Under the pieces are notes generated by a model. That model did not search any database and had not been told where the DNA came from. It saw only the letters and a program-made list of their open reading frames with translations. Positions 10,199 through 23,500 of a DNA stretch of 64,000 nucleotides are shown here, in pieces (within the stretch, counting starts at the first letter, position 1; every line of letters begins with the position of its first letter). The stretch comes from Lindgomyces ingoldianus. Its lineage: Eukaryota; Ascomycota; Dothideomycetes; Pleosporales; Lindgomycetaceae. The stretch is taken from the NCBI RefSeq assembly GCF_010093535.1, contig NW_022985169.1, positions 904,044 through 968,043 on the forward strand, written 5' to 3'. The position numbers and the translations under genes are program-made.

Positions 10199-11816
10199 GA
10201 TGGTGAGGTCGCGAAACTTGATATCCCCAGATTTTCAGAAGATGACGTAATTCGTGACCCTTGTTCCACGAAAGGCGAACCGGGACTCTCGGGAGCACTC
10301 CGGTCGTTTGACAGGGATTAGATGAAATGACAAACATGCCAACCCTATTCTGCGAGTCGGAGGACGGGAACGCGCAAACATTATAGGTGTTCTTATAGGG
10401 AGACGTGTTCATTTGAGATTTATTTTTCGTGTTGGGAGATTTGCAGGCAGTCATGCAGATGCCCAGGAGGTGTGAAGAACAGGGTACAAGGAGAAGAGGT
10501 GATAGAATTGATGCGGGACTCTGACAGACTTTGGAAATATAGAGAAGAGGAGAAGGTACAGGGGTAATTGGGAAACGAATCGGCGACACCGGAGGGTAGT
10601 CTGGGTGGAGAGGAAATCTTTGAGATGTGTTGCCGTGGAAGAGGGGGTACAAGAGTCACGGCACCGTCAGGCCGGATCTTCACGTCAAATCCAAGGCATA
10701 ATATTGGATTTGTCCAGCTCGGAATCCGATTTGTATCCAGACTAGGGTAAGATAGGGAGGATGCTCAGGGGCTGGCCGTGGTGGAATTGCTTTTCAGTCT
10801 TCAATTGGCAACAATGACAGCTTTGGGAAGATATCAGGTGTGCAATTCATGCTCACCATGGGTCGCGCCCCAGCCTGTTTGTGTAGCAGAAGGATGGATT
10901 GGAGCGGGTCCATTCACCGCAGGGCAGGAATTGAGTGGAAATTCTCCGAGCAATATTCGCCCTTGTTCGGGACTAGCAAGTGCACAGATGAGTTGAATGT
11001 CGACTATGTGCTCAGCTAGCCATCAATCTCAACCGAGTGCTCGATTCTGCGCACAAATACAGCACGATCCCAGTGACTTCGGTCGCAGCTACAAGAGAGC
11101 AGGCCCACGTGCAGACGGAGGAGGTGCTGCAAGACGTTGCCGGGATAGTCCCGGGCAAGAAATGGGCGAAGAGAAGGCTGTCGGGGAGGATGTGGGGTGA
11201 AAGTTCCTGGCCCAGAAGCCGAGGCGCTGACAAGGTCGCACAAGGGGGCACGGCGGCCAGAAGAAGTTGCAGAGAGTTTTGGCTCCCAAAAGGGCCGTTG
11301 CCTTGTAAAACAAACGTCCTTTCTCGGGTCTTACCCAAGAGAGCAGCGTAAAGAGAGGCCTCTATTGGAGCAATCAGCCGACACCCACCATTCACAGCGC
11401 AGGAGAGGCCCAGGTCTCGTGGCCAAGGCCGCTAGCGAGAATGTCGGCCAAACCAAAAGAACGCGCGACCCTTTGCGGCTTCATCCCTTATAGCGGGCGG
11501 GTTGCGAAGGCCCATGACCCACGGCCCCGTTATATGATTTGCGATTTGCACAGCACAAGCTAATTTCATAGCACAGTTTGCAAAATCCTCGCTCGCTCTT
11601 CGCAGACATCTCCTCCTCTTCCTGGTGGTGGCCGCGCTGAGTTGCAGACGGGAGTTGTGCAGAGCGTTCGCATGAAGGCCATGCACTGATCATCACCTGT
11701 GACCTTAGCTGCAGAGTCAGATCCACCATCACGATTCACGGCGCGACAAACGCTGCGATCCCGCGACATCGATAAACAACCAGTCCATCGCCCTCGCTCG
11801 CCTGAAAATAGGCAAA
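10199..11816. promoter_or_regulatory. Long divergent intergenic region
   Basis: 1.6 kb between two divergent genes. The right half (about 11000-11800) is GC-rich, so many short overlapping frames are open on both strands, none with recognisable content. It probably holds the promoters of the hydroxylase and the alpha/beta hydrolase. Confidence 0.5.
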
Positions 11817-14800
11817 ATGGACGTCCAACCAGAACACCCCCCAGTCCCAAGCATCCCCTCTGACGCCGGTCCCTCCGCGTTACTCGGTTTTCGATCGCGT
11901 CGTCGTAGTTCGCTGCCGGCGGTACCTACAGACATCCGCCTCAAGAAGCGCTCCCCCAACGCTGTCCGCACGCAGTCAGCGTCCCCCCAGGTCATCTCCT
12001 CCCTAATCGACTCCCTTTCCGCTATCTCGCTCCCCGCACACACCCACTTCGAAAACTTCCCCGCGGTCCATGGTGCTGCCTCAACCCCCGCCAGCCCAAC
12101 AGTACGAACACACTTTGGCGGAGATCTGTTAGCGGAAAACCATGGGAGTACAATGGATTACACCGCTTACAACCAGGCAGTGAATGAAAACGCATTCCTG
12201 TACCCCGACGACGCTTGCGAACCTCCCGTCATCCGGACAGCGAAGCCGCCCTCTGGCCTATCTCCCATCACAGCCCCTAAGAAGAAGGAGAAGGACCACT
12301 CGCTGAAGAGCTACCTGGCCAGGAGCGCCGGAAGCTCTGCGTCTCTGCAGTCTGCCCACTCTGGTCGATCCGTGAGCAGCTTTGGAAACATCAGCATTGA
12401 AGCGGGAGGGCCGAGAAAGGCCTCTGGTGGCAGCAATCGGACTTCCACTGATAGCAAAAGGAGCCTCAAGGGCCGGAGTCTCATGTATATGAGCTCCCGC
12501 GAGCGACTGAAGGCTAAAGACGCCGAGCGCAAGCGTGCGACGATCCAGGGACCGGAGATTTCGAGCGCGCCCGATAGCATCAGGAAGCCGCCGCCGCAGC
12601 TGTTTGTTTCCGAGGACATAATCAATGAGGAGCCGGTCGTAGCCGAGTCATCGCGGGCACCACGCCGATACCAGGGCAGGGGAACCAGCCCGCTTCGAAA
12701 TGGTGTCAGTCTAATGAGCGGAAATGACGAGAGCCCCAGCGAGAAGGGATTGATCCCCCAGCGTGGATCATCTTTAAGGCATTCAGACAGCCCCTCGCGG
12801 AGCAGGAGAAAGGGTCATGGCCGAAAGGGGAGCCGCCATGACTCGTACAAAACGAACACCGTCCCAGAGGAAGATGAAAATGTGGATCAGGAATTGTCGA
12901 CAAAGGACAAGATTTTAAAGGAGTTGGAAGCCGAGGATAGCGAAGTCGCGCACAGGATACGGGAACTAAGAAAGCAAAAGTTGTTGAGAGATAAAATAGC
13001 CGGCAAACTGCCTGTAGGTGTTGATGTGGGCGTTGCTGCAGGGGCTCCTTCAAGCGTCTCGCATGTTTCACCAATTGCACCTGCTGAGCCCTCCCCAACC
13101 TCAACTGTATCAAGCATGTCGGAAAGGCGAATACAGGACCCCACCAAAGCGCACAAGGTCCTGGGGATCTCAATGGCACCCACACCGCCAGAAAGGAGAA
13201 CATCCCGCATCCCAGACTCCCCAGAACGGCGTGAAACGCATAAACATGGCCATACGCGAGCGAGGAGCCTGACCGTGAACGATGGCGATGATATTACCCC
13301 GCTTCCGATTAACTACAAACTCGCGCTGCAGACTCTTGAGCGCACATCCAGCTCTCCGCCCAGCAGCAACGCCTCGAGTAAAGGCACCGTCTCCAGCACT
13401 CCCCCGGCACGTTCAAAATCGGTTGCGGTTGGCGGGCGGTCTGCAATAGGCCGCAAGTCAACTCATTCTATGATCATGGGTGCATCTACGGCGCACAAAC
13501 ATTCCACAAGTGTTACCAGTGGACCCCCGAGTGAGAGGTCATATCGATCTGCCAGCGAGGATATCACTGCTCGACATCAATCACTTCAAATGCCGCCTTC
13601 TGCTTCTTCTTCTTCAAGTCTACAGCATCGTCCAACGCTGAAGAAGAAGCGTTGGTCGCACCCTGACTTACCAGCGAAGGCAGAGCAGAGGCACAATGAG
13701 AAGGTCGACGCATTGCAAGCCGCTGCTGTGCAATCACCCCCACATACCGTCATTGAGGAGCGCCCGTCCAGTGTGGACTCGGTCGACATCGACGTTAACC
13801 AATTCCTCAACTCTCCGCGCCTGTCACAAAGGATACGACATCCTCAAACGGGACGAATAATTTCCTTTTCTGAAGTTGGAGATCCACATGGATTCGCTGT
13901 CTTCTGTTGTGTTGGGATGGGACTGACCCGTTATGTTATGGCTTTCTATGACCAGCTTGCACTTACCTTGAGGCTAAGGTTGATTACACCCGACCGTCCA
14001 GGCATTGGAGGCAGCCAAGTCGATCCTAATGGGACCCCTCTGAGCTGGCCAGGTACGTTTTTGGCCCATTCACTCAAGCCCGCTCATCACCGTTGACGCT
14101 CTACAGACGATGTACTCGTTATTTGCCAGGCGTTGAAAATCACCAAGTTCTCGCTTCTGGCTCACTCAGCAGGCGCAGTGTATGCACTCGCTACCTCTCT
14201 GCGAATGCCGCAGCACATTCGTGGACGAGTTCATCTACTTGCGCCATGGATACCTCCCTCCCAAATGGCACCAATTGGTGTCAGCCAAGACCAGCCACCA
14301 GCACAGCAGCTCCCCAGGTCTCAGCGATTCCTCCGGGTTCTACCCCCCTCCCTCCTCAAAGTTGCGAACTCAACCTTCCTCAGTGCCACTAGCGCCAGCC
14401 TGCAGCGCACAGGGCCTAAGAACTCTCCCAAATCAAAAAGGAAGAATGTAAACACACCGTCACCCCAACAGCTTCTGCCACCGTTCAAGGATACTCGCCG
14501 GGAGTCAATCATGCTGATGGATCAAGTTCTTCCCAATGCAAGTTCTCTGACCCTCGCGGCAAGCAATCCTGCAGATCCCAATTATGAGAGGGCAAGAAGT
14601 ATGAAACAAGCCCTCACGCTTGCGGAGCGCCAGCGACAGCATGACTTTGACGAGCGGTTGACCTTTGCCATTTGGGATAGGGCCACCACTAATGCCAACC
14701 CCGCGACCGACCTTATCGTATGCCTGGAGACGAAACAAACAATTGGTTTCCGGTACGAGGATATAAACCGCGCAGTTGTTATCCATCACGGCAGCAAAGA

Positions 14801-15041
14801 TTCTCGGGTACCTGTTGATAACGTCAGATGGCTGGGTCGTTTAATGCGCAGGTGTGAAGTCCGGATATTGGACGGCGAACAACATGGGCTTATGGCAAGT
14901 GCTCAAGTTATGGGCAACGTCCTTACTGAAATGGCCAGCGACTGGGAAGACTGGACAGCCGTCGTCCAAGGCAAGACTACCAATGGGGATAGAAGTTCCT
15001 CGCGGCGACGTGCAGCTGAATCCCTTCGAATTCGGACTTGA
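11817..15041 (+). CDS. Large alpha/beta hydrolase-fold protein with long disordered N-terminus
   Basis: Exons 11817-14052 and 14107-15041 give 1056 aa. Residues 1 to about 660 are Ser/Pro/Arg-rich and look disordered, with a charged helical stretch near residues 360-395 (ELEAEDSEVAHRIRELRKQK). From about residue 670 an alpha/beta hydrolase fold begins: GRIISFSEVGDPHG, then the oxyanion-side LITPDRPGIGGS, the nucleophile elbow LLAHSAGAVYALA, and the late segment VIHHGSKDSRVPVDN with EQHGLM as the probable His region. The nucleophile is the Ser of HSAG. A Ser/Pro-rich insertion interrupts the cap region (around PPAQQLPRSQRF). Substrate unknown; the tail suggests regulation by phosphorylation. 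Start ATG context is caaaATGgac. Confidence 0.85.
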
Positions 15042-16365
15042 AGCGCATAGGTAGCCTAGCTCATCTCATTGAGACATGACTAGAGCCCACCACAGGCTGA
15101 TGCACGTTCACGATGACTGAAGCAACGGCTGTATATCTGACCAACACAATCTCAGATAACGAAATTCCCGAATACGGAACGATATTCATTTCCTCTTTTA
15201 ATTCCCCTTAGCGCATTATTCACTTCCTCCCTTCTATATCCCTTTTGTGTTTCACCCGATTCCTTTTTACGACCTTCGTTGCACATACCATCCCTTTGAC
15301 CAATGCGAATATACCCTCGGTTGGCGTGGACGGTCTGACGGTAGAGGTGTTCCTGGGTGTTGGGACAATTTTCCAAGGTGCCTGGTCCGTTTAGTGGCAG
15401 GGCTTGATGTTTGTACAGTAGACGTGGGTGTGGATAAATTTGGGTATGTTGCATGAGGTTAGGCCTTCATGCTACACCCGCTGTTGCGTGCGCAATGTAA
15501 GCGCGTTCAAAAAAGCTTTCTTATCCGCGAACTCCTCGGGCGTCCCGTTTTGCTTTACAGTTTGTTTCTAAAGTTCGCCGACCTTCCTCAGTTTCGTGCA
15601 CCGAATGTACTAAGCTAACGCACCAGATCTACGGCCCATCCCTTCAGAATTGTACCGTACGAAGACAGAGAACACTCCAAGAAGAGCTCTACTTTCAGCA
15701 ATGCTCCCTTGCGACGCATTTCTCTGGTGAGAATAAAGAATGCTATCTTACAGATGGTTTTTGTCCATTCATCATAAAAACCAGTGTGGTGGCTGACGGA
15801 CATGCCAAGGGTTGGCACTTCGCCCAGCCCTTGAAACCGTGCACAGCCGAGCCAACAGCTCATCCTTGGGGGCCGTGACTCCCGTGAGTGGAGGACGATC
15901 TCCTGCTATCTGGTGATCTTAGACGGATTCTGCGACGCCCAGAAATGCCGAGCAGAACACAGCCTACACGTGATGCTACACCAACTTTCGACCGCAGAGA
16001 AACAACAATGAGATCCAGTAACAGAACGGCAAGTGATAGCCTGTGCCACACTACTTAGCCCTTTAACTCAGTCAATCCCACGTGCGCTAGCTCCCTAGTT
16101 TTGTTCGTGTTCCTGGTTTGCGATATTAAAGTACGAATTGGGTGCCAAAAAAGCGCGAATGTTCCTTTAGAATCCGCCGCCTTTGCCAAGCATCTTGTCC
16201 TCTTAGCCTCACGAACATAAGTAAAACATGGCCGCTCTTCATCTCGGTCCTGCTGGTTTCCCTTCCTCGTCTGTCAGGGCAATCATACTGGTTCTTTCAA
16301 CTTCTGCTGATGCATTTCTTCACCAAAGGATGCATTGACGCCACCATTGATATAAGACCACAAGG
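15042..16365. other. Intergenic region, no gene seen
   Basis: 1.3 kb between two tandem plus-strand genes. Short open frames on both strands lack family motifs or plausible splice joins. It presumably holds the RTA1-like gene promoter. Confidence 0.5.
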
Positions 16366-17494
16366 ATGAGTATCATACTCGACACTCTTAAATATCACCA
16401 TGTAGAGGTAACACAAAGGGCAGTTACCCCATCCGGTGAGTCCGTCCAATAGCCTGGCATCATGTACAACAAAAGGCTAAAGGCTTTTATTAGCTAAGCA
16501 TATCTTCGAACTGAACCCGTACATTTACGATCCTAACATCCCCGCTGCTACCGTTGGAGCTATCATATTCCCACTAATATCTATCATTCTTCTGTATCAG
16601 TATTTCAGATACAGGTCATGGTTCTTCTGGGCAGCCATTCTAGGGGTCCTTATGGAATCACTTGGGTTTCTCTGTCGCATCATCTCAGCAACAAATGTCA
16701 ATAACAACCTGCCGTTCCTCATATCTTTTCTCATGATTCTCCTCGCACCTTCCTTCTTGGCTGCGGCGTGCTACACCGCGTTCAGCCGCGTTGTATGGTT
16801 CAGCTGTCCACCGCACACGTTGAATTTCAAGACTCTCTGGTGCTTCCCAAAATGGATAACGCCTACCTTTGTCGTCTTCGACCTCTTCTCATTCTTTATT
16901 CAGCTTGTTGGCGCTAGTCAAATCTCCCATCAATATGACGGCGATCCAAGCCAAGACAGGAGCATCGAAGAGTCTGAGAAGAAAGTCACATCTGGCCGTG
17001 TCATCCTTGTCCTCGGCCTCATCCTCCAGATGAGCTGTTTCGCGTCTTTCGCCGTAATAGCAGTCCGATACTTTCTCATGAGCCGCCAGTGGCGATCTGA
17101 GGACCTGGGTGACTGGAAGTTGTGGCGGAAGTTGAGCTGGATGATCAACATTGCTGCGGCACTCATCTCAGTGCGTGCAATGTACCGCACACTTGAGATT
17201 CCCCACGATCAGAATACCGGGCTCCAATACTTGCAGGCACATGAATGGTGTTTTTGGATCTTCGATGCTGTTCCTATCTTCGCGACTCTCATTGTTTTTA
17301 CGATATTTCACCCTGGTCGATATCTTCCGAGATCTTACACCCACCTTAAATTGAACAAGACGGTTGCGCTGCAACAGAAGGATGAGATTAGGCCACCATC
17401 TATTATTACAGCGGAGGATGCGGAGCTGACAGATTATGCCCCGAGAGATTTTGAACCTGGAAATGTGGTGCGAGTAGGCCGGAGAGTAGGGTGA
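16366..17494 (+). CDS. RTA1-like seven-transmembrane protein
   Basis: Fungal lipid-translocating-exporter/RTA1 family membrane protein; relatives affect resistance to toxic lipids and 7-aminocholesterol. Exons 16366-16435 and 16494-17494 give 356 aa. The acceptor tattag at 16493 keeps the frame into AKHIFELNPYIYDPN. About seven hydrophobic segments alternate with short loops; typical signatures are LAPSFLAAACYTAFSR, TFVVFDLFSFFIQLVGASQI and the C-terminal DAVPIFATLIVFTIFHPG. The tail after residue about 320 is hydrophilic. Specific substrate unknown. Confidence 0.9.
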
Positions 17495-18289
17495 AATTGA
17501 AAGAGATGTTTCAGGAAGATCAAGTTTAGTTTTGCTTTATACCCCGTACATCAAGGGAATTTTCTCTTGTCTGGTGGATATTGCGACAAGGTTGTGGTCA
17601 GGAGCCTCTATCAGCTCTCTTCCTTTAGAAGGGTGATCAAAATCTATCATGGTGGTTGTGCGTTGAAGAGCTATTTAAAGATTGGTAACCTAAGACACAA
17701 GCGTTACTAAGTGACATGGATAGATGTCATCCTAGCAAAGGAGTCCGCCCTACAGGAACCATCACAACGTTTCCTCTGCATCTAAGGTATAAAGTCTTAA
17801 AGCCTCGTCTCCAGAAATCCGACGCGATGAATACAAACCCTGTAAATGCAAAGATGGCTTCTCCCACTGACTCCGATACAGAAGATCAAGTTTAGCCTCA
17901 CAGCATTTCAGTGTTACCTTTACTCACACGTGACGGTGGACACGAACCTGCGAATATGACTTCTCCCACTGATTGCGATGAATGAGATCCGGGTTATCAG
18001 CCCTGCAACCCCAGCTGTTAGGAACCAAAAGAAAATGAAGCGGTCAGTGAAGTAGAAGAGGAAGGAGAGCGAAGAGCGGGAATAGGAGAGGAGAGAATAA
18101 GGAAAGGGGAAAGAGGCTGCTCAGTGTTCAGGGAAAATCCTTGTTTGCGCGAAGGAGCTATTGAACTGTTGATTCAGTCCTAGGTGCAGCCGTACACTGA
18201 GCATGCCGACCCGCACGCTCCGAATCCCAAATGTATGGTCGTTTGTGTTCCCCCCCCCGCTAATGCTCTTCGTGGACTAATTTTTCTTC
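17495..18289. other. Intergenic region, no gene seen
   Basis: About 0.8 kb containing a short imperfect repetition of the phrase cttctcccactgat (near 17861 and 17959). No gene or RNA was recognised. Confidence 0.45.
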
Positions 18290-20060
18290 CTTGGCCGCCT
18301 GCATACCAATCAGTGCACAGAAACTATATTCCCGCTTCAACTTCCTGGGTTTTTCCAACCGCCACTTCTCCTAACCATGCATTTCTTCCAGTCTCTCTCC
18401 ACCATATACATAATTCACATATGGGTGATAGTTTTGACTTTGTCTTTTGGCAACATCTGCGAGAATCTGACGGATCCCATTTCCAGCTTTGACAGCTTGC
18501 GCGTCTAGAGTTACGTTAGGTTTGCCGTCCTTAAGAGCTAGATAGAATATTATCGGGGCGCTGGTACTAATTAGATTTCCGGACTAATGGGGATGGAAAT
18601 GTGCGCTACCTTACATCAATAGTCTGTCTTCTCTGTACGGAACCGCCGCACTCTTTCCATCCACCGCTCTCACTTCTTGGGTTGAATGTTGTTCAATGAG
18701 GAAGAAGTCCTCCGAATACTCTGGATTCGCGACTAGCACTTGCTTAAGCTTCCCCAAATCTACCGGAAACTTTATCAATACGGCTCCATGAGCAACTTTA
18801 CCAACATTACACGGTATGGCATCTTGATCCAGCATGAAGAAGCGCGGGATATCCGGATACAGGGCTTGCTTGTGCACCACTAACGTCAGCTCCATATCAT
18901 AAAAGGGCTTGGATCCATTGCTTGATGCTTTCTAGAGGTCCGTTAAAACGCAGATGATGCATGATTACCAGATCCAGGCCAATTTCGGGATTAATCGCAA
19001 TTGCTCTATAATACATGAAGCCTTTAGGTAGGGTATCCAGTTGTTGCGCCGCTTCCTCGTATACGGCTTTGAAGTTCCCTGTCGCTGCGGGTAGGATGGA
19101 AGATTCGTAGCTCCAGACCTCTATCCCATTCTTAAGGTTGATAGGATGGATAGTGTACATAAGAGCGGTCATGATACCGAAGTTGTGGCCAGCGCCACGG
19201 AGGCCCCAAAAAAGGTCCGAATGTGAGGTTGGGGGGACGGCAGTTAAGGCGCCGTCAGCAGGAATGAGACGAGCGCTGAGGAGTTGGTTGGAGAGCAGGC
19301 CGAGTAGCCTTGGAGAATCCCGTAACCGCCACCTAGTGTGATGGCACCAAGACCTATACGTTAACAGACACCAGACACTAGAAGTAGGGTCAGTCTGTTG
19401 CTTTGAGGGTCACATTGTGTTGCGTTTGCCAAAAGGTCAACCTCCCAGCTAGCACAGCAGAAGGATATATATAGACGGATAGCTGTATGCGACACATTGT
19501 CATTGAATCGAAGAGCAACGTTGGTTGAACTGGAGGCGAGATATTGTGGTTTAGGATCATGCCAACCTGTTTTCTTCTCTTCCAAAGGGAATCGGTGACT
19601 GATTTTCCTTCAGCACCGCCGCTAATTGTAGCATAGCTTCCGTCTTCTGAAACAGTAATATCGTTCATCGCATGGGTCCAAATTTGGATTCCTAACTTGA
19701 CTTTGCCTTGTGGGGAGGTGCTACCATGCCCTCCGGATTAGGCACAGAACATAATATCGTGTTTGTTTGCCTTTAGTATCTGTGGAATGTGTTAAGGCAC
19801 TGACTTGACCATGATAAGAACTTGTGTGAATGTGTCACGTGGGAACAGTGGGGGAGCAGGATGCACGAACAAGAAGGTCCCAATAGCACACAAGTTATTG
19901 GCAGAGAAATAGTAGTCGGATGGTAGTTCTCACGGTGTGCTGTAGCTCTACCTTAATCCTCACATCCACTACCGCTCTAACATCTGGTGCGGCCCACCAC
20001 TGCCGTCTCGTTCTTGCTTCAATATATTTCTCCTCACTCGGCAAGATGATTTACGCACCC
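18290..20060 (-). pseudogene. Decayed FAD-linked (berberine-bridge type) oxidoreductase
   Basis: Fragments of a BBE/FAD_binding_4 oxidoreductase occur in order on the minus strand but in different frames. They are the FAD-His loop region SGGHGS (about 19725), SYATISGGAEGKSV, GLGAITLGGGYG, LLSARLIPADGALTAVPP, FWGLRGAGHNFG, and the C-terminal YHPYVNYVYG with WRLEKPRKLKREY. Breaks seen: TAA at 19738-19740 directly before SGGHG, TAA at 19361-19363 before GLGAITL, TAG at 18371-18373 near the C-terminus, and frame changes near 19785, 19300 and 18905. An unexplained stretch of about 190 nt (about 19370-19565) sits where family members have a short loop. An intact-looking intron remains at 18567-18614 (gtaagg...aattag). 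The boundaries are approximate, and the enzyme is almost certainly non-functional. Confidence 0.8.
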
Positions 20061-20536
20061 GCCGAGAGTAAAGGCATTAGTTCGGAGGAAATATCCAGGT
20101 GCGCGACCGAAGAGAATGGAAGTTGAATATCGAAAGGGAAGAAGGATGGAAGGTAGGACGGCCCAGGAGAAGAAGTGCAAGTGAGGGCAGCTCCTGATTA
20201 GCAGCATGATACTAAATGCACTGGAGTATTTCCGCCCTTAACCACCTCTATTCTTCCGAGGAGCCACAGCGGAGTTGTGATTGTCTCACCATAAGAGCGC
20301 CACTAGCCCAATCGGATAATGCTTATTTAGTGAGTCGAATAGTTGGTCGCCTTCAATATTGGCTAAGACTGACTGTTCACACGATTCCAAGTCTCTCGCT
20401 CCTTCTTTGGGTCTACATGAGGGGAGGTGCAGTTTTAGTCTACGAATGGCCTGTACAATATGGTGACTTCAGTCAACAGGGACCGTTGCGTGTGTGAGGT
20501 TTGATCACTAGATAATCCATTAACTTATGCAACCCC
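20061..20536. other. Intergenic region, no gene seen
   Basis: About 0.48 kb between the 5' side of the pseudogene and the TYW4 stop codon. Nothing was recognised. Confidence 0.4.
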
Positions 20537-23500
20537 TCATGCTTGGAGCCCAAGCTGCTCCGCTCGTTCTTGAATCTCTGCAGCCAATCTACTCAAGTAG
20601 AACATTGCGAGGTCGCAAGGGACATCTCTGAACGCTTTCAAAATCTTTTCCACGTCCCTTCTCCCATTTTCATAGGCCTGTAGGTCTCTGTTCCCATACA
20701 CATCTTTCCCTGCAGCATATCCTGAACTAAGATTGCGAAAAAAGACGTTTACTGCTACACTCACATCTTCCTCCGGAGTCGCCGTGTGAGACCACATGGG
20801 CGGAATGAATAGGACGTCTCCAGGACCCAGCACCGCTATTTGTGGGTGTGTATGGCTGAGCTTTGGATCCTTAGACTTTAGGACATTGATATTAGAGCTA
20901 GACCCTCCTGGCGGATAATTCAGATATTTCACATCACTAGGGGGGAAAAGCCGGAGGGATTTACGGCCTTTGATCTGGCAAAGAACATTCGCAAGAACAT
21001 CGTAGTGAAGCCAGAGAGAAACGGGTCCGGATATTCGTAGCGGTGAGCTGTGATAACTTCGGAGTATAGGGCTCAGGGCCTCTGGTAGACGGAAGTCTGA
21101 AGCAATAGTTGGAAAGTCATCTTCGATCTTTGTTGGCAGTCTATTCGGTTGGTTCTTTGATGCTGCGCGTAGATACGTCTTCTTTCCCTTTGAAATGCCA
21201 TCTAGGAACTCGCCGACGGTCCTTTTCACATATTGGAAGTTTTTATCCTTGAATGTCATACGATCGGAATCGCATTCATGTATGACAAGTTCCCTGTTGA
21301 CACCTAGTTTCTCCTTGAGATATTCCAATGTCCATAGTTGCACGCATGGTCCCAAGTCCAAACCCTCCATTATCGCCGGTTTAGAGGCAGCCACTAGTTG
21401 AGAGAAATCCTCAGGTGATTTCAGTCGCACTCTGGCTACAGAGGGTAGATCTGTGTTCTGACTATCTTGATAATTGCTAGTTTCCTTTTTTCCCTTCGCT
21501 CTTACTATCGGATCGGAGTCCCGAGGTGGACTAGGCTGGTCTATCTGAGCAATGGAAAACGTCTGAGGACTCGGTGTTTGTGAGCCCTGAGTGATTGAAA
21601 AATAGCCTTCATTCCAGAAGCTGCCCATTGAAAAGCAAACGGCTCCACCTCCTGTGATAATTATCTCCTCTTTAGAAGCTAGAACCGCGCTGGTTCCCAC
21701 GAGTAGTGGTAACCCGGACGCCATCGTCTCCAAGTTCGCAACGTCATATGTGATTATGGGTCCATCAAATATCAGCAGGAAGTCTTCTGCGAACCCAAGT
21801 ATTCCCTTACGACAGATGCCTCCGAAAAGGAGTAGAAAATCGCCAAACGGAAGTAGAGATGCTCCCAGCCGCGCATGCAAAGACATTGCAGGTAAGGAGT
21901 TGATATGCCGTGTTCGGTCTATGAACCGGAGTTGTATTGTAGAACTGGCCAAGATCTCCCAGCTCCAAATCTCATCAAGGACTGTGCCGTCGGGATCCAT
22001 CCCACCAATGAGTAGTCCTCGACTGAGCGAGTGGTTTGACGTGGATATTGCAGCACTGGTGCGGGCTTGCGGTCGAGGGCCTGTTACGGGAATGGTCTGC
22101 CAACCTTGAGAAGGTAACCACAGGCACCATTCGTCAAGGACGATGCCGTCACTCGTTTTCCCACCACAGACGAGGACAGCCTCGGTCTTGGATTCACCGG
22201 ACAGGATCTCTACTTTCACTGAACTATGTCTGTATCGACCGGGTTCTAGATCTTCCACTTGTTCCCATGCTCCGTTGGCCATCATCCAGCAGTCCGCGAG
22301 TACTTGAGTTGGAGATTTACGACCACCAACCAATAACGCGCGGTTAGGATCAATGGGTGTTATGGTGTGGCATACACGTGCCTGAGTTGGTGGAAGTGGA
22401 TGAATTGTTGCCTTGGACTGGCCCCTGCTCAGTAGGTCAATATTTGCTAATCGATGCTGTGGGCCTTGTCCGCCATGGATGGCTACGGTACCCTCGCCGA
22501 GCACAAATGCTGCACCGAAACGACGGAATGTCAACTGGGCACCTGGGGGACTCTCATAATGTGTCAGTGTAAGAAGTGGCATCTCCATAGTATTTTTGCG
22601 TTGTGCGGCTGCATGAAGTCCACCAACTGCAGGGGCATGCCCTGGCGCACTCGAAATGACGTTCGATGCCACAAGCATGAAGTAATGGCTTGCGAAGAGG
22701 GCAAATTCTTCCCACTCATCGAAGGGTTCTACTTTGTCAAGAGAGCGGCGCAGGTGAGTTGGAGTGAAGCTATCATCGCCCCAGAGATCCCAAAGGTTGC
22801 GAGATGTTTCTACAGCAAGCCAGCCTGCATTAATGAACCGAGACTCTTGCTGCTTCAGCGAAGGATACTGCTTGATGGCTTGTATAGGTGTTTGGAGTTT
22901 GTCGAAATGTTTGAGCATTGTCTTCGCAAATGGATGGTCAGGACCTTCCGGAAGATATTGTTCAAGCAAGCAGAAACGAGCTATAATTTAATCAGATCCC
23001 AATGCTAGTAGTGGAAGATAAAAAGAATAAACTTCGCCCACCATCCTTGAGTGTGCTGGCCCAGTGAATAAGTGCATCAGAGTCTGATATGGGCATATAA
23101 GTCACAGATACCTCTGCAACGAAGAGAAGGTGTGACGAATGAGTATCAAACTCAGCTTTCAGCACCCGTTCGAGGGTAGTGATGTCCCGAAGATCGCAGC
23201 CCAAGGCCATATATCGATCGCTTCGAAGATATACTGGGTGCTCTGATGGACGGAGATTCGTCTTCAGTAGCTCATCCCTGAGGAGGCTGTCGGTAAGCAT
23301 ACGGTCTCTCTTCCTTGCAATCAGATGCGGATAGTCTACGTCTACGAATGTGGTGTTTACGCAGATGGTGGGATACCGATGCCAGATTTGAAAAGGCAAA
23401 GGATCACTACGTGCTTGCTCAGTATTGGCAACCCATTGGGAAATGGGCGGCTGGGCAGATTTCTTACTCACTATCCACAGCCTAGATTTACAACGACCTT

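Noticed and set aside
10152..10652. 166-codon minus-strand frame upstream of the hydroxylase gene
   Set aside because: Pro/Ser-rich, overlaps the hydroxylase first exon in another frame and has no recognisable domain.
11012..11395. 127-codon minus-strand frame and several overlapping frames at 11.0-11.7 kb
   Set aside because: GC-rich sequence keeps many frames open at once; none has family features or sensible splice sites.
18567..18614. Apparent stop codons in the 3' part of the FAD-oxidoreductase remnant
   Set aside because: They fall inside a well-formed intron (gtaagg...aattag) whose removal joins DRLLI to TSAPIIF, so I did not count them as lesions.
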